From assembly GCA_009699615.1 (NCBI GenBank), contig WLNV01000069.1:1-7502 (forward strand): 7,502 bases of DNA, written 5' to 3'. Made by a program: the position numbers and the translations under genes. The notes beneath the pieces are model-generated. The model was not told the DNA's origin, did not search any database, and saw only the letters and a program-made list of their open reading frames with translations. Below are positions 5,851 to 7,502 of this stretch, piece by piece. Source of the DNA: Actinomycetota bacterium (GTDB lineage: Bacteria > Actinomycetota > Thermoleophilia > Solirubrobacterales > Solirubrobacteraceae). How positions within the stretch are numbered: position 1 is the stretch's first letter; each line of letters begins with the position of its first letter.

Positions 5851-7377
5851 ATGAGCAACCCTGACGCCTTTGAAGAAGCCGCTGCGCGATCGCTCGCCGG
5901 CGGCACTGAGCGCCACCGCGGGAAGGCGCTCGAGCAGGGCCGCATGCCGGTCCGCGAGCGCGTCGCCTTGCTGCTCGACGAAGGCTCATTCGCGGAGGAA
6001 GGGCTGCTCGCCAACTGGCAAGAGGACGGGCTTGGCGCCGATGGCGTTGTGACCGGCGTTGGCACCGTCGCCGGCCGCCCCGTTGCCGTGATGGCCAACG
6101 ACCCGACGGTCAAAGCCGGCTCGTGGGGCGCAAAGACGGTCGAGAAGATTCTGCGGATTCAGGAGCGCGCACTGGAACGCCGAATTCCAATCGTCTACCT
6201 CGTTGATTCGGCCGGCGCCCGAATCACCGACCAAGTCAAGATGTTCCCCGGTCGCCGCGGCGCCGGAAGGATCTTCTTCAACCAGGTTGAGCTCTCAGGC
6301 GTAGTGCCGCAGGTCTGCGTGCTGTTTGGGCCGAGCGCCGCAGGTGGCGCCTACATTCCCGCCTTCTGCGACATCGTGATCATGCGCGACGGCAACGCCT
6401 CTATGTACCTTGGCTCGCCGAGGATGGCGGAGATGGTGATCGGTGAGCAGGTGACGCTGGAAGAGATGGGCGGCGCGAAGATGCATACCGGCGTCTCGGG
6501 CTGCGGCCACATCCTTGTCGCCGACGACGCCGAAGGGATCGCCGCCGCGCAGCGCCACCTCTCGTACCTGCCGACCTGCTTTGACGAGCCGGCGCCGCTC
6601 GTCGCGCCGGCTGGCGCCGCAAGCGCGCTCACGAACGATCAGATTCCAGCCGACGAGAACCAGCAGTTCGACATCCACGTTGTGATCGACGGCGTGATCG
6701 ACGACGGCAGCTTCTTCGAAATCCACGCTCGCTGGGCGAAGGAACTGGTCGTCGGTTTTGCGCGCCTGAACGGCGAGCCGATCGGGATCGTCGCAAACCA
6801 ACCGAAGGTCAAGGGCGGCGTGCTGTTCGTTGACTCGGCCGACAAGGCGGCGCGCCATATCTCCTTGTGTAACGCCTTCGGTCTGCCGATCCTCTTCCTC
6901 GCCGACGTTCCCGGCTTCATGATCGGAACGGCGGTTGAGCGCCAGGGAATCATCCGCCACGGCGCGAAGATGATCGCCGCCCTGAGCGAAGCGACGGTGC
7001 CGAAGATCTCGGTGATCGTGCGCAAGGCTTATGGCGCAGGCCTCTACGCGATGGCCGGCCCGGCGTTTGAGCCGGACGGCGTACTCGCGCTGCCGGGCGC
7101 TTCGATCGCCGTGATGGGCCCGCAGGCGGCGGTAAACGCCGTTCACTTGAACCGCCTTCAGGCGATTGAGGACGAGGCTGAGCGCGAGCGCGTCACAGCC
7201 GAGCTGCGCGAAGAGTACGCAGCCGACATCGACCTGCTCCACCTCGCCTCAGAGCTGATCATCGACGCGATCGTCGAACCGGAAGATCTGCGCGAAGAGC
7301 TGGTTAGGCGCTTCGCGCTGGCGAGCCGGCGGCGACGCGAGCGCACGCCACGGCGCGGCAGCGTTCGCCCGATCTAG
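5851..7377 (+). CDS. acyl-CoA carboxylase, carboxyltransferase (beta) subunit
   Basis: Predicted to transfer CO2 from biotin on a partner alpha subunit to an acyl-CoA in the cytosol. At 508 residues it has the usual length of propionyl/methylcrotonyl-CoA carboxylase beta chains, with two crotonase-like lobes. N-lobe: VDSAGARI and the oxyanion loop GPSAAGGAYIPA (160-171). C-lobe: PGFMIG (354-359) and the second oxyanion loop RKAYGAGLYAM (391-401), then MGPQAAVNAV. At the position that separates acetyl- from propionyl-CoA carboxylases (Asp or Ile, in the YGGAYDVM segment of Streptomyces PccB) this protein has Tyr399, like the YGAGNYGM of methylcrotonyl-CoA carboxylase. A longer or branched acyl-CoA is thus possible, but the substrate is not settled. 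The last 20 residues are Arg-rich and look dispensable. No biotin carboxylase or biotin carrier gene lies in the window. The start is set by the TAGGCT box. Confidence 0.93.
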   Translation: MSNPDAFEEAAARSLAGGTERHRGKALEQGRMPVRERVALLLDEGSFAEEGLLANWQEDGLGADGVVTGVGTVAGRPVAVMANDPTVKAGSWGAKTVEKILRIQERALERRIPIVYLVDSAGARITDQVKMFPGRRGAGRIFFNQVELSGVVPQVCVLFGPSAAGGAYIPAFCDIVIMRDGNASMYLGSPRMAEMVIGEQVTLEEMGGAKMHTGVSGCGHILVADDAEGIAAAQRHLSYLPTCFDEPAPLVAPAGAASALTNDQIPADENQQFDIHVVIDGVIDDGSFFEIHARWAKELVVGFARLNGEPIGIVANQPKVKGGVLFVDSADKAARHISLCNAFGLPILFLADVPGFMIGTAVERQGIIRHGAKMIAALSEATVPKISVIVRKAYGAGLYAMAGPAFEPDGVLALPGASIAVMGPQAAVNAVHLNRLQAIEDEAERERVTAELREEYAADIDLLHLASELIIDAIVEPEDLREELVRRFALASRRRRERTPRRGSVRPI

Positions 7378-7502
7378 CCGCCGTACGAGCCCTGCAGAAT
7401 CGACATCATCGACCCGGCGGTGCCACCGGCCGGTGTTCCAGCGGCGTCGGAGAAGCCGATTTCAAGGTGCGGCCCGGTCGAGATGCCGACGATGCCGGCG
7501 CC
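7374..7502 (-). CDS. C-terminal 42 residues of a convergent gene, probably M23-like peptidase
   Basis: On the minus strand the frame is open from the window edge to a TAG at 7376-7374. It contains GISTGPHLEIGFSD, which resembles the end of M23 (LytM-type) zinc endopeptidase domains, whose signature is STGPHLHFE. M23 enzymes cleave peptidoglycan cross-links outside the membrane. Here the second His of HxH, a zinc ligand in LytM, is replaced by Glu, so the domain may be degenerate or belong to a variant family. The tail after it (GSMMSILQGSYGG) is short and unremarkable. Its stop overlaps the carboxylase stop by 4 bp. The rest of the gene is outside the window, so the family call is tentative. 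Confidence 0.55.
   Translation of the reverse strand, partial: GAGIVGISTGPHLEIGFSDAAGTPAGGTAGSMMSILQGSYGG

Noticed and set aside
6295..7242. Long open frame (315 codons) on the minus strand
   Set aside because: It lies wholly inside the well-supported carboxylase gene, shows no recognisable domain, and is the usual antisense shadow of GC-rich codons.

Overview
The window looks like chromosomal DNA from a high-GC bacterium, most likely an actinobacterium and perhaps of the Thermoleophilia/Solirubrobacterales type. This placement is inference. It rests on GC-rich third codon positions, TANNNT boxes placed exactly 8 nt before start codons that lack a Shine-Dalgarno (the leaderless arrangement common in actinobacteria), and the gene content. 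I saw no mobile element, CRISPR array, tRNA or rRNA.

Layout, left to right. Positions 1-1929 (+) hold most of a soluble PAS-GAF-GAF-GGDEF diguanylate cyclase whose 5' end lies outside the window. Facing it across a 60-bp gap is an APC-superfamily amino acid permease (1990-3525, -). Upstream of the permease is a control region with a -10-like box and a perfect 16-bp palindrome (3579-3594), a good operator candidate. A second cyclase with the same architecture (about 3887-5809, +) diverges from the permease. Its reading frame is broken by one in-frame TAG at 5093-5095, inside the second GAF domain, and the frame stays open through an intact GGDEF domain. A possible 55-codon leader ORF (3744-3911) ends in a GTGA overlap with a GTG start candidate of this cyclase. 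Next, apparently from its own leaderless promoter, comes a complete acyl-CoA carboxylase beta subunit (5851-7377, +). The window ends in the C-terminal 42 codons of a convergent gene (7374-7502, -), probably an M23-like peptidase, which shares the tetranucleotide CTAG as its stop with the carboxylase.

How the genes fit together: the two cyclases are paralogues on the same strand (about two-thirds identical in the first GAF by hand count) flanking an inverted permease. Each would make cyclic di-GMP under control of small-molecule or redox-sensing PAS/GAF domains, and both keep the RxxD product-inhibition site. The carboxylase and the peptidase look like unrelated neighbours. The points most worth checking are the amber codon, the palindrome and the conserved Cys/His cluster in the second GAF domain.
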